DNA from: VAZQ01 sp036557665
GTDB lineage: Bacteria; Pseudomonadota; Alphaproteobacteria; Rhizobiales; Xanthobacteraceae
Direction of reading: 5' to 3'
DNA: 64,000 nt
NCBI GenBank assembly: GCA_036557665.1
Contig: DATBHG010000040.1
Span: forward strand, 1 to 64,000
Part shown: piece by piece, positions 34,434-42,554 of the stretch
Layout: the number at the start of each line of letters is the position of its first letter
Position numbering within the stretch: position 1 is the first letter of the stretch
Position numbers and translations under genes: made by a program
Notes under the pieces: generated by a model
Databases searched by the model: none
What the model was told of the DNA's origin: nothing
Seen by the model: the letters and a program-made list of their open reading frames with translations, nothing else

Positions 34434-35198
34434 ATGCGTGATCTTCTCTACATGGTCGCTGTCGCGGGATTGAGCCTCTCGGGACTCGCATCCTCAATTC
34501 GTCTGATAGAGTGGCTCATTCGTACCGACCCAAGGGTCATCGCTCAAACCGGCCGCTGGGCCGCTGTTGGACTCGCGGCTCTGTCAGCACCTCTGTTGCT
34601 TGCATTGCTGATCAATGAGAAATGGACGGCCGCGATGGCGCTTGGCGCCATCATGCTGCTTGCTTTCGCGTGCTACGGCCCGCGCCTGCTGCAGCGAATG
34701 ACACGTTACCGCGTTGTGGCGGACTGGAGCGCCCCGGCGCCAACCGGAGATCTTACACCTGGGTTCGATACGAGTATCGGCGACCCGGAGCTGGTGCGGC
34801 GCTCGATCGCCGTTTTGGAGGAGTACCTCCGGCGCGCGGCCGGTTTATCCAATCAGAATGCGATCCACCCGCGTGCGATCGGGATGCAACATTCCGGCGG
34901 AGCTGGCAGCGCATCCCACAGCGGCAGCGCCCAAGATCGCATCTACCGGCCCATGTCACAATCGGAAGCGTCGGATATCCTGGGTCTTGGCCCGGATGCA
35001 TCGGAAGGGCAGGTCAGGCACGCGCATCGACGCCTGCTGGAGTTGGTGGAGCAGGGGGGCTCGCCGTACCTGGCAGCCAAGATCGATGAGGCGAGAGATG
35101 CGCTCCTTATCCACCCGGGCCCACGCTCGGAGCCGGCCGCTTCCGCTCGCGCTCCCGCAAGCACCGGCGTGGGCTCCACGGCTGGGAGCTCAGGTTAA
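34434..35198 (+). CDS. Membrane protein with a degenerate J-like (Tim14/Tim16-type) domain
   Basis: A 254-residue protein. Three hydrophobic segments lie within residues 4-82. A linker of about 85 residues follows, then a J-like domain near residues 174-224: MSQSEASDILGLGPDASEGQ, VRHAHRRLLELVEQGG and SPYLAAKIDEARDALL. That order matches the Tim14/Pam18 type closely (in Tim14 the segment before GGSPYLA contains HPD), but here the HPD tripeptide is replaced by LVE around residues 204-206. It therefore probably cannot stimulate an Hsp70 and is more like Tim16. The tail is Ala/Ser/Gly-rich. The start has only a weak ribosome-binding site. Confidence 0.8.
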   Translation: MRDLLYMVAVAGLSLSGLASSIRLIEWLIRTDPRVIAQTGRWAAVGLAALSAPLLLALLINEKWTAAMALGAIMLLAFACYGPRLLQRMTRYRVVADWSAPAPTGDLTPGFDTSIGDPELVRRSIAVLEEYLRRAAGLSNQNAIHPRAIGMQHSGGAGSASHSGSAQDRIYRPMSQSEASDILGLGPDASEGQVRHAHRRLLELVEQGGSPYLAAKIDEARDALLIHPGPRSEPAASARAPASTGVGSTAGSSG

Positions 35199-35450
35199 CG
35201 GCCAATCGGCATGACTTTGTATTGCCGAGAGCGATGCGATTCCGCGGGCGCTCTGATTCGCACTGGAGTGCCGGGTCCCGCGTGTCATTTCGGCCGAGCG
35301 AGCTCGGCGGGGCACTCCGACCACAAGGGTCAACGGGAGCCCGGGAGCAGGGCTCGCTTGGACACACACGTGGGGATCGAAATTTCGCGGCGGATCAAAG
35401 CGGACCCCCGAAGATTGCAAGCGGCGACAAAATGCCTGAAGATTATTGCC

Positions 35451-35774
35451 ATGCCCCCGCTAAACTCGATTCCCGCGAGACTGGCGAACGAGTTTTTCGA
35501 AGCCGTCCGGGAGTATCTGCGCTGGAGTTTGGGCGACCCGGAGCCGAGCATAACCGTCGATCGTTACCTTGTCCGGATCAGCCTGGTATGTGGACGTGTC
35601 GACAGCTTCACTGATCAACTGCCAGACGACGTGTTCTATGCTCTGTGCTTCTTGATGGGGGGCAGCCGGCATAAGCGCCTCAAAGATGAGCTTCGCGCGG
35701 ACCGGACCTACACGACTGCCGCGCGTTGCTTTCTCGAATTGATCGAGGACAAGAAACGAAGCTGCTCGAGTTAG
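35451..35774 (+). CDS. Hypothetical protein
   Basis: A soluble protein of 107 residues without a recognised domain. It opens MPPLNSIPARLANEFFEAVR and contains LPDDVFYALCFLMGGSRHKR, probably mostly helical. ATG 35451 is preferred because the open frame before it (from 35211) has low-complexity Arg/Gly/Ser composition with no leader. The ribosome-binding site is weak (GAAGATT). The protein has plausible composition, but there is no homology that I can name. Confidence 0.5.
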   Translation: MPPLNSIPARLANEFFEAVREYLRWSLGDPEPSITVDRYLVRISLVCGRVDSFTDQLPDDVFYALCFLMGGSRHKRLKDELRADRTYTTAARCFLELIEDKKRSCSS

Positions 35775-35954
35775 AGAGCAGGAGAGCGAGGGCTGGCGTG
35801 TCTTTTGACGAGGTCGAATCGCGGTTGTCACGCCATGCGGGCGCCGCCGACAAGCTCGGCGGGACCCCGTTGCCCCGTGCATCCACCTCACTGCTCGTTG
35901 CCAGGACGTGGATCGCAGGACAAGCACCGCTATGACGCGGTCCGCTGACGTCAC

Positions 35955-37208
35955 ATGATGCTCGAGCCGGCTCGACCATCCAGTTTTGATGCAGCTCACC
36001 TGCTCCGAGCGTCTCGCCACATCTATCTCGTCAATGCGGTTGTCGCATTTCTGTTCGCAAGCACCGCTCCCGTTGCGATCGTCTTGACGATGGGTCAGCA
36101 GGGCAAGTTGACCCAAACAGAGATCGAGTGCTGGCTGTTCGGCGCCTTTTTCATCAATGGGCTCATCTCGCTGATTTTGTGCCTGCTCTATCGACAGCCT
36201 TTGATTGTCCTTTGGACGATTCCCGGCACGGTCCTGGTCGGCCAGGCTCTCGACCACTTCACCTTCGCCCAGATCGTCGGCACCTATTACGCGACCGGCA
36301 TGCTGTTGGTTGTCCTCGGGCTGAGCGGTTGGATCGGCAAATGCATGAGCCGAATTCCGATGCCGGTCATCATGGCGATGGTGGCCGGCGTATTCCTGCA
36401 ATTCGGTTTGAATCTGATCTTTGCGATCCGCGATGCTGCCGTGATCGCGGGCTCGATGGCGATGGCGTTCCTGTTGCTGTCGAGCCTTCCGAGATTGGCG
36501 CGCCTGCTGCCGCCGACAATCGGCGCGCTCCTTGCCGGAGCGATGGCAATTGCCTGGGCGGGAGCATTCGACCTGCAAGCGCCGGTGGCGTGGAGCTTCA
36601 TAAGACCCAAATTATATGCGCCGGAGCTCTCTTGGGCGGCGATGCTCGAATTGGTGCTGCCGCTCGCCATTACGGTGCTCGCGGCTCAGAATGCCCAGGG
36701 CATCGCGGTACTGGAGACGGCCGGTCACAGCCCGCCGGTCAACGTCATAACCACCGTCTGTGGAGTGGGCTCCTTGCTGACGGCTCCTTTCGGATCTGTC
36801 CCCACCTGTCTTACGGGGCCGGTCAACGCAATTCTCGTCAGCGGAGGCGATAAGGACAGGCACTACGCAGCAGGCGTCATGATGGCGTTCTTGGTGCTCT
36901 TTTTCGGCTTATTGTCCCCGGCGTTCACGCAATTGATGTTGGCGATGCCGAAGGGCTTTGTCGCCGCACTGGCGGGTCTGTCCCTGCTGAAAGTGCTGGA
37001 GCGGGCTTTCGTTGTCTCGTTCGCGGGCAGGTTTACTTTCGGCGCCTTGGTGTCGTTCCTTGTGGCAGTGGCCAATGTGCCGATATTTTCGATCGGCGCG
37101 CCATTCTGGGCCATCCTGATCGGCTCTGCGGTATCATGGTTGCTGGAGCGAACGGATTTCGCCACCGCCCCGGTATTAGACGATCAAACGGGTGGCCCCA
37201 TACGATGA
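35955..37208 (+). CDS. benE: BenE-family benzoate/H+ symporter
   Basis: A 417-residue inner-membrane carrier with about twelve hydrophobic segments. Family features include LWTIPGTVLVGQALDHFTFA, the motif IPMPVIMAMVAGVFLQFGL and the central AQNAQGIAVLETAGHSPPVN. The family moves benzoate with protons. It is the only obvious aromatic-acid uptake gene outside the left-hand island. No ben or cat genes lie beside it, so the substrate could be another aromatic acid. Downstream, about 540 bases hold two hairpins and no gene. Confidence 0.9.
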   Translation: MMLEPARPSSFDAAHLLRASRHIYLVNAVVAFLFASTAPVAIVLTMGQQGKLTQTEIECWLFGAFFINGLISLILCLLYRQPLIVLWTIPGTVLVGQALDHFTFAQIVGTYYATGMLLVVLGLSGWIGKCMSRIPMPVIMAMVAGVFLQFGLNLIFAIRDAAVIAGSMAMAFLLLSSLPRLARLLPPTIGALLAGAMAIAWAGAFDLQAPVAWSFIRPKLYAPELSWAAMLELVLPLAITVLAAQNAQGIAVLETAGHSPPVNVITTVCGVGSLLTAPFGSVPTCLTGPVNAILVSGGDKDRHYAAGVMMAFLVLFFGLLSPAFTQLMLAMPKGFVAALAGLSLLKVLERAFVVSFAGRFTFGALVSFLVAVANVPIFSIGAPFWAILIGSAVSWLLERTDFATAPVLDDQTGGPIR

Positions 37209-37340
37209 TCAAAGTGGCAATCCGCAGCGGGCGCGAGCTGCGGGCGCAGCGATTTTCGCTCCCGCGCCACGCTGCGCGATCTTGAACGCCTGAGCGTCCG
37301 TGAAGCCTGTTCAGTGGTAATGCGCTGTAGGTGTGCTCCA

Positions 37341-37377
37341 AGGAGCCCCGGTTTCCGTATAGGACATCGGGGCTCCT
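37341..37377. terminator. Stem-loop downstream of benE
   Basis: Arms AGGAGCCCCG and CGGGGCTCCT are perfect over ten bases with a 17-base loop. It lies about 130 bases after the benE stop. There is no following T-run, so it may be a weak or factor-assisted terminator or part of a structured RNA. Confidence 0.4.
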
Positions 37378-37485
37378 GATCGACCGCCCCTTTTCCGCGG
37401 GGGGATTGGGGGAGCACCAGCGGTCAACCGAGGAGAAGCTTGCTCCATTTCGAGCAGCCTTGTCGAGTGGGCTTGGCAGCGGGAA

Positions 37486-37538
37486 TAACAAAAAAAGAAA
37501 GAGCGCTGGGGGCTGGGGGTCAGCTCGACCAGCGCTCT
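37486..37538 (-). terminator. Intrinsic terminator on the minus strand with no minus-strand gene before it
   Basis: Read on the minus strand, AGAGCGCTGG and CCAGCGCTCT form a ten-base stem followed by TTTCTTTTTTTG. This is the classic form of a Rho-independent terminator. The only sequence to its right before the plus-strand nitroreductase is about 215 gene-free bases, so it probably ends a small non-coding RNA. Confidence 0.6.
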
Positions 37539-37700
37539 CGGCCACCGTCGCCTAGTGCGCGGTAGTGCGGCGCCAGCGGTCGGCCGCCAGATTGCTCCTA
37601 TTTCGCAGGGTTTGTCGAGAGCCTCGCAAGAGCACAAAGCCCCTGGCAAAGGTACCCGGGCAGACCCGACTATCGCTGCCGACCCTCCAGACGCGCTAAG
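37486..37700 (-). ncRNA. Candidate small RNA ending at the 37486 terminator
   Basis: The stretch is free of credible coding frames, is rich in short inverted repeats (GGTCGGCCGCC; CCCGGGCAG), and ends at a strong minus-strand terminator. The 5' end is a guess, because no convincing promoter could be fixed near 37700-37750. It is not a match to SRP RNA, tmRNA or RNase P RNA that I can recognise. Confidence 0.3.
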
Positions 37701-37755
37701 ATAATGCCGATTGCGACCGCTCCCGCGACGAAAATTATCGGCAACGAGGTATTTC

Positions 37756-38397
37756 ATGGCCGACGGCACCGAGCTTTTCGAGATCATCCACACGACGCGC
37801 GCGATGCGGCGCCTCAAGCCGGATCCCGTACCCGATGCGCTCATCAAGCGCATCCTCGATGCGGGGCAATGCGCGCCCAATGGCGGGAATGCGCAACAGT
37901 GGCGCTTCCTCGTGATCAAGGATCGGGCGATAAAGCAGGCCGTGCAAGTCTGGTATCAGCGCGCCTTTGACGAGGTGGTCGGGCCGCATTACCGATCGAG
38001 CACGGCGCCGCCGGGAATGGATCCCGAGCGCTATCGGCGGCAGGCCGCCGCCGTGCAATATCTCACTGCGCATTTCCACGAGGCGCCGGTCTGGATCGTT
38101 GCTTGCCTCGAGCACGGCACCCAGCCGGCCAACCGCTGGTCAGGCGCCAGCATTTATCCGGCCGTGCAAAACATGTTGCTCGCCGCGCGCGCGCTCGGTC
38201 TTGGTGCCACGCTCACGACCCGCCATCTTCTCTATGAGAAGGAGACGGAGGCGGCGCTCGGCTTGCCGCCCGGCGTTCATTCCTATGCGATCATTCCCAT
38301 CGGTTACCCGTTGGGAAAATTCGGGCCGGTGCGGCGCGGCCCGCTGCCGAAGGTCGTCTACAAGGATCGGTGGGGGCAGGCTTGGGATGGCGCGTGA
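37756..38397 (+). CDS. Nitroreductase-family protein
   Basis: An FMN-dependent nitroreductase of 213 residues. The FMN-binding start is IIHTTRAMRRLKPDPVPDAL, followed by ILDAGQCAPNGGNAQQWRFL, and the C-terminal flavin contact is IPIGYPLGKFGPVRRGPL. ATG 37756 has GAGG seven bases upstream; the frame is open to 37711 without support. Members reduce nitro groups, quinones or flavins or act as dehalogenases, and the true role here is not evident. The upstream gap contains the orphan minus-strand terminator. Confidence 0.9.
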   Translation: MADGTELFEIIHTTRAMRRLKPDPVPDALIKRILDAGQCAPNGGNAQQWRFLVIKDRAIKQAVQVWYQRAFDEVVGPHYRSSTAPPGMDPERYRRQAAAVQYLTAHFHEAPVWIVACLEHGTQPANRWSGASIYPAVQNMLLAARALGLGATLTTRHLLYEKETEAALGLPPGVHSYAIIPIGYPLGKFGPVRRGPLPKVVYKDRWGQAWDGA

Positions 38398-38530
38398 AAG
38401 TGACGGCCGCACACCGAGCTCGTTCCTGATGCGCGGGTTTTCTTTCCTGGTGTGAAGGCGCAGCTTTGGTGTCGGCACTGTCCTCGAAGTTTTGTCTGCG
38501 CTGCTCGCGTGCGCGGACCAGGTTAATTGC

Positions 38531-39247
38531 GTGAGCTGGCGCGAGCTCAGGGCGCTTCTCGGCCCGGCCAGATCATGGCCGGTCAAGGCAGCGCTTGCGG
38601 CCGTTTTCGCTGCGGCGCTGCCGGCCTGCTATTATCTCTACAGCCATGGCTGGCTTCTGTCCTTCAATGAATGGATAAAAGCACAGGGTGCAGCAGGGGT
38701 TTTCGCCTTTGCAATCGTCTACGTGGCGATCGCGGTGCTCCTGCTCGCTCCCTCCGAGCTTTTGTGGGTTGCTGCCGGGGTCGTGTTCGGCGCCTGGGGC
38801 GTTCCTTTGGTGGTGGTCTCTGCGCTCGCCGCCTCGCTGATCGCGTTCTTTTTGTCCCGCCATGTACTTCGACCCAAGGTAAAGCTTCTCCTGGCAAAGC
38901 GCCCGCTGCTGCGCGCGATCGATGCGGCCATCGGATCGCAGAGCTGGCAAGTGGCGATCCTGGTGCGGCTCAATGCGCTGGTGCCGTTCAATTTCCAGAA
39001 CTACTTCTTTGGGGCAACGGACATCGGGCTTGTGCCTTATGCCATAACCACGTTTTTCGGCATCATGCCTTTTGCCGCAATGTACGTTTATCTCGGCATA
39101 GTAGGGCGGAGCCTTGCGATCGAGGGCGGTCTTGGAGCTTCCAACATCGCATTGCTTTTGCTCAGCTTGCTGACAACGGCAGCCCTCATCTACCTGGTCG
39201 GCCGGAAGACGAAGCAGAAATTACAGGAAATGGGTGTGCCCGGTTGA
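38531..39247 (+). CDS. TVP38/TMEM64 (DedA-like) membrane protein
   Basis: A 238-residue polytopic protein. The family motif region is visible in LLLAPSELLWVAAGVVFGAW followed by GVPLVVVSALAASLIAFFLS, and the second half has VRLNALVPFNFQNYFFGATD with IGLVPYAITTFFGIMPF. SNARE-associated/VTT-domain proteins are thought to act in lipid scrambling or membrane homeostasis. The GTG at 38531 has a modest AGG upstream; a TTG at 38492 would add 13 residues. The neighbouring genes give no clear functional hint. Confidence 0.85.
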   Translation: MSWRELRALLGPARSWPVKAALAAVFAAALPACYYLYSHGWLLSFNEWIKAQGAAGVFAFAIVYVAIAVLLLAPSELLWVAAGVVFGAWGVPLVVVSALAASLIAFFLSRHVLRPKVKLLLAKRPLLRAIDAAIGSQSWQVAILVRLNALVPFNFQNYFFGATDIGLVPYAITTFFGIMPFAAMYVYLGIVGRSLAIEGGLGASNIALLLLSLLTTAALIYLVGRKTKQKLQEMGVPG

Positions 39248-39443
39248 TGGAGCGCTGCGAATCGATGGGGGCCAAGCCCGGTAATGCCGCAAGCTCGGAG
39301 CAAGGCGCTGCCTTGGATTTGAGCGATGCCGGGTCTGCAACGCACCTTGTCCACTCTGCACTCTAAGAGTGCCATCGGCCGCGCCGCGTCCATGCTGCGT
39401 TGCGCCCGGGACGCACGCGTTTCGGTTAGCGCGCTCGGCGAAT

Positions 39444-39459
39444 TGTGAGCTGGATCACA
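39444..39459. promoter_or_regulatory. CRP/FNR-superfamily binding site (distal)
   Basis: TGTGA and TCACA separated by GCTGGA, a perfect match to the CRP consensus half-sites. It lies 126 bases before the start at 39585. Its centre is 41 bases from the centre of the next site, about four helical turns. Confidence 0.7.
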
Positions 39460-39484
39460 CTTGGGCGCGGCAAGGCACTCGCAC

Positions 39485-39500
39485 TGTGATCGAGATCACA
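39485..39500. promoter_or_regulatory. CRP/FNR-superfamily binding site (proximal)
   Basis: TGTGATCGAGATCACA, a perfect 16-base palindrome. It lies 85 bases before the start of the 59-residue protein gene, a position fit for activation. The presence of two in-phase perfect sites makes chance unlikely. Confidence 0.75.
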
Positions 39501-39584
39501 ACGGTTTTGTGCAACCTGATTTAGGCTGCGATCTGCGACAGGGGCTGGTGATCCTGCTGCGGCTCCCGGAAAGCGGAGACTCAC

Positions 39585-39764
39585 ATGCGCAAAAACACGA
39601 GTTTTGCAGTTGCAGCCGCAATGATCGGACTGGCCGTCATCTTCTGGGCGAGGTCCAGCGTCGTCGCAAGGAGTGCCGACGTCAGGACGAGCCATGGAGT
39701 GTCGTCCTATGTCGTCGGGTCCGGCTCATATCTGCCGTTTGCGGTCATGGAGCCGGTCTATTGA
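39585..39764 (+). CDS. Small membrane-anchored protein
   Basis: A 59-residue protein: a short basic start (MRKNTSFAVAAA), one hydrophobic helix (MIGLAVIFWARSSVVA) and a tail ending PFAVMEPVY. GGAG six bases before the ATG and the two CRP-type sites upstream support expression. Short anchored proteins ending in EPV and an aromatic residue occur in bradyrhizobia, from memory, without assigned function. The receptor gene at 39820 follows after 55 bases and may be in the same transcript. Confidence 0.7.
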   Translation: MRKNTSFAVAAAMIGLAVIFWARSSVVARSADVRTSHGVSSYVVGSGSYLPFAVMEPVY

Positions 39765-39819
39765 GCGGCCCTGACGGACCGGACATGCCGGGGCGCGGCC
39801 CCGGCGCATTGGCGATGAG

Positions 39820-40824
39820 ATGCAACTCGATCGGTTAGGACGCCGCGATTTCATCGCGCTGCTCGGCGGCGCAACAGCATGGCCGCTCTCCGTACGCGCG
39901 CAACAAACGCGGCGCTCGGCCGCGCATCCGCGCGTTGCGTTCCTCGGCGCCGAGTCTTTTGCCACCAACCACCACTTCCTCGACGCATTCCGCGAAGGAA
40001 TGAGGGAGCACGGCTACGTCGACGGTCAGAACATGACCCTGGTGGACCGTTGGGCCGAAGGACGAAGCGAACGCTTTCCTGAGCTTGTCGGCGAGCTCGT
40101 CGACTTGAAGGTCGATATTATTCTGGCGATCAGTCTGCCTGCGGCGCTTGCGGCGAAGAATGCAACCAGCACGGTTCCGATTGTCTTTATCGCCAGCGAT
40201 CCGCGCGACGCGGGGCTCGTGCCGAGCCTCGCCCGGCCGGGCGGGAATCTGACCGGGGTCTCGCTTTCCCTCGGCGATGAGTTCAGCAGCAAGTGGCTCG
40301 AAATATTGAAAGAGGCGGTCCCGAGCGCGGTGCGCGTAGGCGTCCTTTCGAACGCGGTTAATCCTGCGAGCGCCCACTACCTCACCGTCCTGGGAAATGC
40401 GGCGCAAAAGCTGGGGCTCACGCTCCAACCTGTCGCAGTATCCGATCCAGCTCAGTTCGACAGCGCCTTCGCGGCATTAGCCGCAGAACGCTCGCAAGCC
40501 CTGGTGGTGGTGACCGACCCCTTGACCCTTCGCTACCGGGATCGGGTGGTCGAGCTTACGATCGAAAACCGTTTGCCGACGATGTATGGATTCCGCGAGT
40601 TTGCGGATGCTGGCGGTCTCATGGCTTACGGGGTGAATGTTCCTGACCTGTGTCGAGCCGCCGCCGTTTACGTCGACAAGATCCTCAAAGGGGCCAAGCC
40701 CGCGGACCTGCCCATCGAGCAACCGACTAAACTCAAGCTGGTCATCAATCTCAAGGCTGCGAAGGCACTCGGCTTGGAAATCCCCCCGATGCTGCTTGCC
40801 CGCTCAGACGAAATCATCGAATAA
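39820..40824 (+). CDS. ABC transporter substrate-binding protein (ABC_sub_bind / TrpX-like)
   Basis: A 334-residue receptor. The N-terminus MQLDRLGRRDFIALLGGATA is a Tat-like signal, cleaved near VRAQQ. The family pattern follows: RVAFLGAES, FREGMREHGYVDGQNMTLVD, LVDLKVDIILAI and DPRDAGLVPSLARPGGNLTG. Relatives bind aromatic amino acids or unknown ligands and are frequent as orphans in bradyrhizobia; here too no permease or ATPase is adjacent. It may share the CRP-regulated promoter with the small gene at 39585. Confidence 0.9.
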   Translation: MQLDRLGRRDFIALLGGATAWPLSVRAQQTRRSAAHPRVAFLGAESFATNHHFLDAFREGMREHGYVDGQNMTLVDRWAEGRSERFPELVGELVDLKVDIILAISLPAALAAKNATSTVPIVFIASDPRDAGLVPSLARPGGNLTGVSLSLGDEFSSKWLEILKEAVPSAVRVGVLSNAVNPASAHYLTVLGNAAQKLGLTLQPVAVSDPAQFDSAFAALAAERSQALVVVTDPLTLRYRDRVVELTIENRLPTMYGFREFADAGGLMAYGVNVPDLCRAAAVYVDKILKGAKPADLPIEQPTKLKLVINLKAAKALGLEIPPMLLARSDEIIE

Positions 40825-41091
40825 CAACGCGGTCGGGCAGCGCTCCCTCATGCGCGGGAACGCAGTCGAGCTTGCGCTGACCGCGAAAACTTGTCTGAGC
40901 TGCCCATCCATCGTTTACCAAGAGCAAAGTCTTGATCGAATGGGATGGATCGAAGGGTCAAGCTCGGCAATGGCGAGCTTAATTTGGAGCCCCGGAGATT
41001 ACTGTACGGCGAGCCGAAGCGAGGCAATGCGGATGCAGTCAGGCCCATTGCCACCCTCCCGCCATCGCGGCATGTTTTCGTCACACGATAG

Positions 41092-42033
41092 ATGCCCATG
41101 GTTTCGCAGCGATTGGTCACAGTATTGCAATGCTTCGGCGCAGCCTTGGGGATTCCCGCGGCCGTCGCGGGGAGCTATTCGGCCTACCACAACTACTTTT
41201 CGGCCGAAGCCGCTTGCCAGCGGCTCTCAACCAACATCCTCGCCATCATGGAACGCAGGATTTCCGCCGAGAGCAAGCGCACGCTGCTCAGAAAGGACAT
41301 CGCCGAGTTCGACAAGAGCTGCGGGGAGAGCGATCCGGATGCCCGCAGCGTATTCCAGGCGACGCTGCACGAGACGGAAAATGCGCTGACCGCGGCTGCG
41401 CCTGACGCCGCGGCGCTCGCGCAGCCACAACCCGCGGCGCGGTCCCCGGCTCGGCCGCCCGCGCCGGTGTTCGGCGCCGCGAGCGCGAGCGGCGACCAAG
41501 GCTGGGTGGCGCTAAGCCGCCGGCAGGCGGGCGCCTGGATTGTCAATTTTGACGGCTACGCAATCTCCGAAGCATCATTGCCGCCCCCCAATGCCGTATT
41601 GACCGCGCATCACCGGCTGCCGGTCTGGTCGGAAATGCAGGCCTCGGGTAACGACCAGACAAAATTGCAAGGCGTATTACCGGCGCGCGCCTGCGTGCGG
41701 ATCCTGGCAACGCGCCGCGGCGTCGGCCGATTATGGGCCGAAATCGTGTCGTCTCCCTGTAACGGCTGGGTCGCGCTCGGTCGTCGTGAGGCGGGGACCT
41801 GGATCGTCAATTTCGACGGCTACGCGATCTCCGAATCGTCGGTGCCCCCTGTGGGAACCATATTGACCGCGCAGCGACAACTCCCGGTCTGGTCCGAACC
41901 GCAACTCGCCGCATCGAATGACCAGAGCAAATTGCAGAACGTAGTGCCGGCGCGGGGGTGCGTGCGGGTGCTGGCAACGCGTCCGGGCACCGGCCGCTTG
42001 TGGGCCGAGGTAGCGCCGGCGCCATGCTCGTGA
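41092..42033 (+). CDS. Exported or anchored protein with a tandemly duplicated C-terminal domain
   Basis: A 313-residue protein. A hydrophobic segment near residues 8-28 (VTVLQCFGAALGIPAAVAGS) serves as signal or anchor. Residues 35-100 look helical and are followed by an Ala/Pro linker. Two near-identical domains follow at about 137-223 and 225-312, each opening GWVAL-x-RR-x-AG-x-WIVNFDGY and ending in GRLWAE-x(4-6)-PC. They may be SH3-like, which is only a guess. I do not recognise the family. The duplication is also plain at DNA level. Confidence 0.75.
   Translation: MPMVSQRLVTVLQCFGAALGIPAAVAGSYSAYHNYFSAEAACQRLSTNILAIMERRISAESKRTLLRKDIAEFDKSCGESDPDARSVFQATLHETENALTAAAPDAAALAQPQPAARSPARPPAPVFGAASASGDQGWVALSRRQAGAWIVNFDGYAISEASLPPPNAVLTAHHRLPVWSEMQASGNDQTKLQGVLPARACVRILATRRGVGRLWAEIVSSPCNGWVALGRREAGTWIVNFDGYAISESSVPPVGTILTAQRQLPVWSEPQLAASNDQSKLQNVVPARGCVRVLATRPGTGRLWAEVAPAPCS
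41500..42030 (+). repeat. Tandem duplication of about 264 bases inside the 41092 gene
   Basis: Unit 1 spans about 41500-41760 and unit 2 about 41764-42030. Shared runs include GGATTGTCAATTTTGACGGC against GGATCGTCAATTTCGACGGC. Most differences fall at third codon positions, so both units appear to be under selection as protein. Confidence 0.85.
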
Positions 42034-42285
42034 CCTTTTCCGGTTGCGCATCCGGGACGGAGCCCTGTTAGATAGACTATCTTCGATTACAGACCGAAGC
42101 AGCTTCTCGCACATCCATGACCGCGACAAAACAAGAATGGCCGAAGCGGATATATCACCGGAATCTTCCGCTTGCGGGAGAAGACCGCCTGTTGAAATCG
42201 TGGTAGTTTTCGGTGTACCGGAGCAGCCTCCGGCGGAGGCGCGATATGGATTGTACGCGTGCGTGCGAAATCCGGAAGGTGTCCC

Positions 42286-42552
42286 ATGCCTGACGTAATC
42301 TACGAGATTGTGCAGCACGACGGCGGCTGGGCCTACAAGGTCGACGGTGTGTTTTCCGAAAGCTTCCCGACCCATGCCGAGGCGCTCGCCGCCGCGCAGG
42401 CGGCGGCCGAGGAGCAGGAAGTGCCCGGCCACACGGAGACCATCGAGTACGAGGACGAGAAGGGCAAATGGCACACGGAAACAGCCAGCGGCCGAGACCG
42501 CCCGCATACCGTCGTCAAGGACACCCTCGTCAAGAGCATGGGAGATGATTAG
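42286..42552 (+). CDS. DUF2188-family protein
   Basis: A small soluble protein of 88 residues that fits DUF2188 (YIV-x-x-x-x-GGW-x-V-x-G pattern: IYEIVQHDGGWAYKVDGVFS, then FPTHAEALAAAQAAAEEQ). GGAAGG lies about seven bases before ATG 42286; the open frame nine codons earlier lacks support. The family has no defined function. The aldolase gene starts two bases after its stop, so the pair is probably cotranscribed. Confidence 0.85.
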   Translation: MPDVIYEIVQHDGGWAYKVDGVFSESFPTHAEALAAAQAAAEEQEVPGHTETIEYEDEKGKWHTETASGRDRPHTVVKDTLVKSMGDD

Positions 42553-42554
42553 CG

